Both the position numbers and the translations under genes were made by a program. Below, one piece after another: positions 61,677 to 62,037 of a stretch of 62,037 nt of DNA (within the stretch, counting starts at the first letter, position 1; each line of letters begins with the position of its first letter). Source of the stretch: Halolactibacillus sp051746745 (GTDB lineage Bacteria > Bacillota > Bacilli > Bacillales > Amphibacillaceae); the NCBI GenBank assembly GCA_051746745.1, contig JBNJFJ010000003.1, positions 1 through 62,037 on the forward strand. The letters are read 5' to 3'. The notes under the pieces were generated by a model. That model was not told the origin of the DNA. It saw nothing but the letters and a program-made list of their open reading frames with translations, and searched no databases.

Positions 61677-62037
61677 CTAAGCATAGGTTTTTCTACTTTC
61701 CAACCGCCGCAAACCTATTTTCTCAACATCTGTTAAAGCCTGTTGGGGAAATAGTGTGTCCCAGGAACACAACTTGCTTGGGTCGAATCGTTCTGTCTGA
61801 TAGAACGCATGGGTTCTGACAAAAGACAGGGTACGCGTCATATACGCCCACCCGGCCCAATGATGTAGACCTTGTTTCTGCTCCGGAACAAGTGAATACA
61901 ACATCGGTGGGAGTATTTCTTTAAAGCCCATTGCCCGTCGGGCAATGACATAAGCGGCTGCCATGTGAATGGACATACCGAGCCGCTTCATATATTTCAT
62001 CTTGCCAATTTGACTGGTATAAGCAGGGTTAACAGCG
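61677..62037 (-). CDS. TnpB-related protein of an IS200/IS605-type element, C-terminal part
   Basis: Open to the window edge; about 119 residues visible. It begins VNPAYTSQIGKMKYMKRLGM, continues SIHMAAAYVIARRAMGFKEI, then HHWAGWAY and THAFYQ, and ends RRLESRKTYA. The NPAYTSQIG and AAAYVIARR blocks are how I remember the C-terminal end of TnpB-related accessory proteins. The catalytic RuvC residues lie mostly outside the window, so activity cannot be judged. No TnpA is visible. Confidence 0.7.
   Translation of the reverse strand, partial: AVNPAYTSQIGKMKYMKRLGMSIHMAAAYVIARRAMGFKEILPPMLYSLVPEQKQGLHHWAGWAYMTRTLSFVRTHAFYQTERFDPSKLCSWDTLFPQQALTDVEKIGLRRLESRKTYA

Noticed and set aside
1..62037. 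CRISPR array, tRNA or rRNA genes
   Set aside because: No spaced direct repeats and no cloverleaf-like or rRNA-like sequence noticed on either strand; the only long exact repeats are the rpoB gap flanks and the EIIB pair.

Overview
The window is a low-GC Gram-positive (Bacillota, Bacillales) chromosome segment. It carries the classic Bacillus-type transcription/translation super-cluster on the minus strand: radA-yacL-gltX-cysE-cysS-mrnC-rlmB-rae1-sigH-rpmG-secE-nusG-rplK-rplA-rplJ-rplL-ybxB-rpoB-rpoC-rplGB-rpsL-rpsG-fusA-tuf, then the S10-spc-alpha operons from rpsJ to rplQ, then ecfA1-ecfA2-ecfT, truA and rplM-rpsI. A sigH gene, S14 of the zinc type and a cysE T-box all fit Bacillaceae. A PTS polyol operon, and the absence at their usual places of disA, ispD/ispF, ctsR-clpC and map, would suit a fermentative or facultatively anaerobic member such as the Amphibacillus/Halolactibacillus group. 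That placement is inference only.

Region 1 (1-10.8 kb) is one long minus-strand catabolic operon. From promoter to window edge it encodes a PRD-domain regulator, a galactitol-type PTS (IIA, two tandem nearly identical IIB, IIC), a zinc alcohol dehydrogenase, a DeoC-type aldolase, RpiB, an uncatalogued 52-residue single-helix protein, Rpe, a second (GatD-like) dehydrogenase and transketolase. The gene set imports and phosphorylates a polyol, oxidises it to a keto-sugar phosphate and feeds the pentose-phosphate pathway; a pentitol is the most economical substrate. A perfect 29-bp palindrome and a consensus cre (CcpA) site precede the regulator.

Region 2 (10.8-31.6 kb) holds a 62-residue zinc-ribbon gene, rpsI/rplM, truA, an AAC(3)-family acetyltransferase, the ECF transporter module and the S10/spc/alpha ribosomal operons with secY and adk. 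The usual map gene is missing between adk and the KOW-protein/infA genes.

Region 3 (31.7-34.5 kb) is an island on the opposite strand between rpsJ and tuf. It holds a chemoreceptor translationally coupled to a xylose-binding-type lipoprotein, with no transporter genes, and probably forms a sugar-sensing chemotaxis module.

Region 4 (34.6-60.9 kb) is the str and rif clusters with recognisable leaders: an rpoB attenuator, an L10 leader, a rplA leader and a cysteine T-box. The rpoB gene is interrupted by 100 Ns flanked by a 99-nt perfect direct repeat. Removing 199 nt restores one continuous frame, so this is an assembly artefact and not a biological break.

Region 5 (61.1-62.0 kb) is a scar. 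It holds the 3' remnant of an acyl-CoA synthetase gene with an in-frame stop, joined to an internal metY fragment. That fragment is abutted by the right end of an IS200/IS605-type element, with the C-terminus of a TnpB-related protein and a probable omega-RNA end.

Many core genes start with GTG or TTG (rpoB, rpoC, rpsC, rpsE, rpsI, rpsN, rplK, secE, sigH, adk, cysE). I chose starts from the Shine-Dalgarno spacing and remembered family N-termini. No tRNA, rRNA or CRISPR array was seen.
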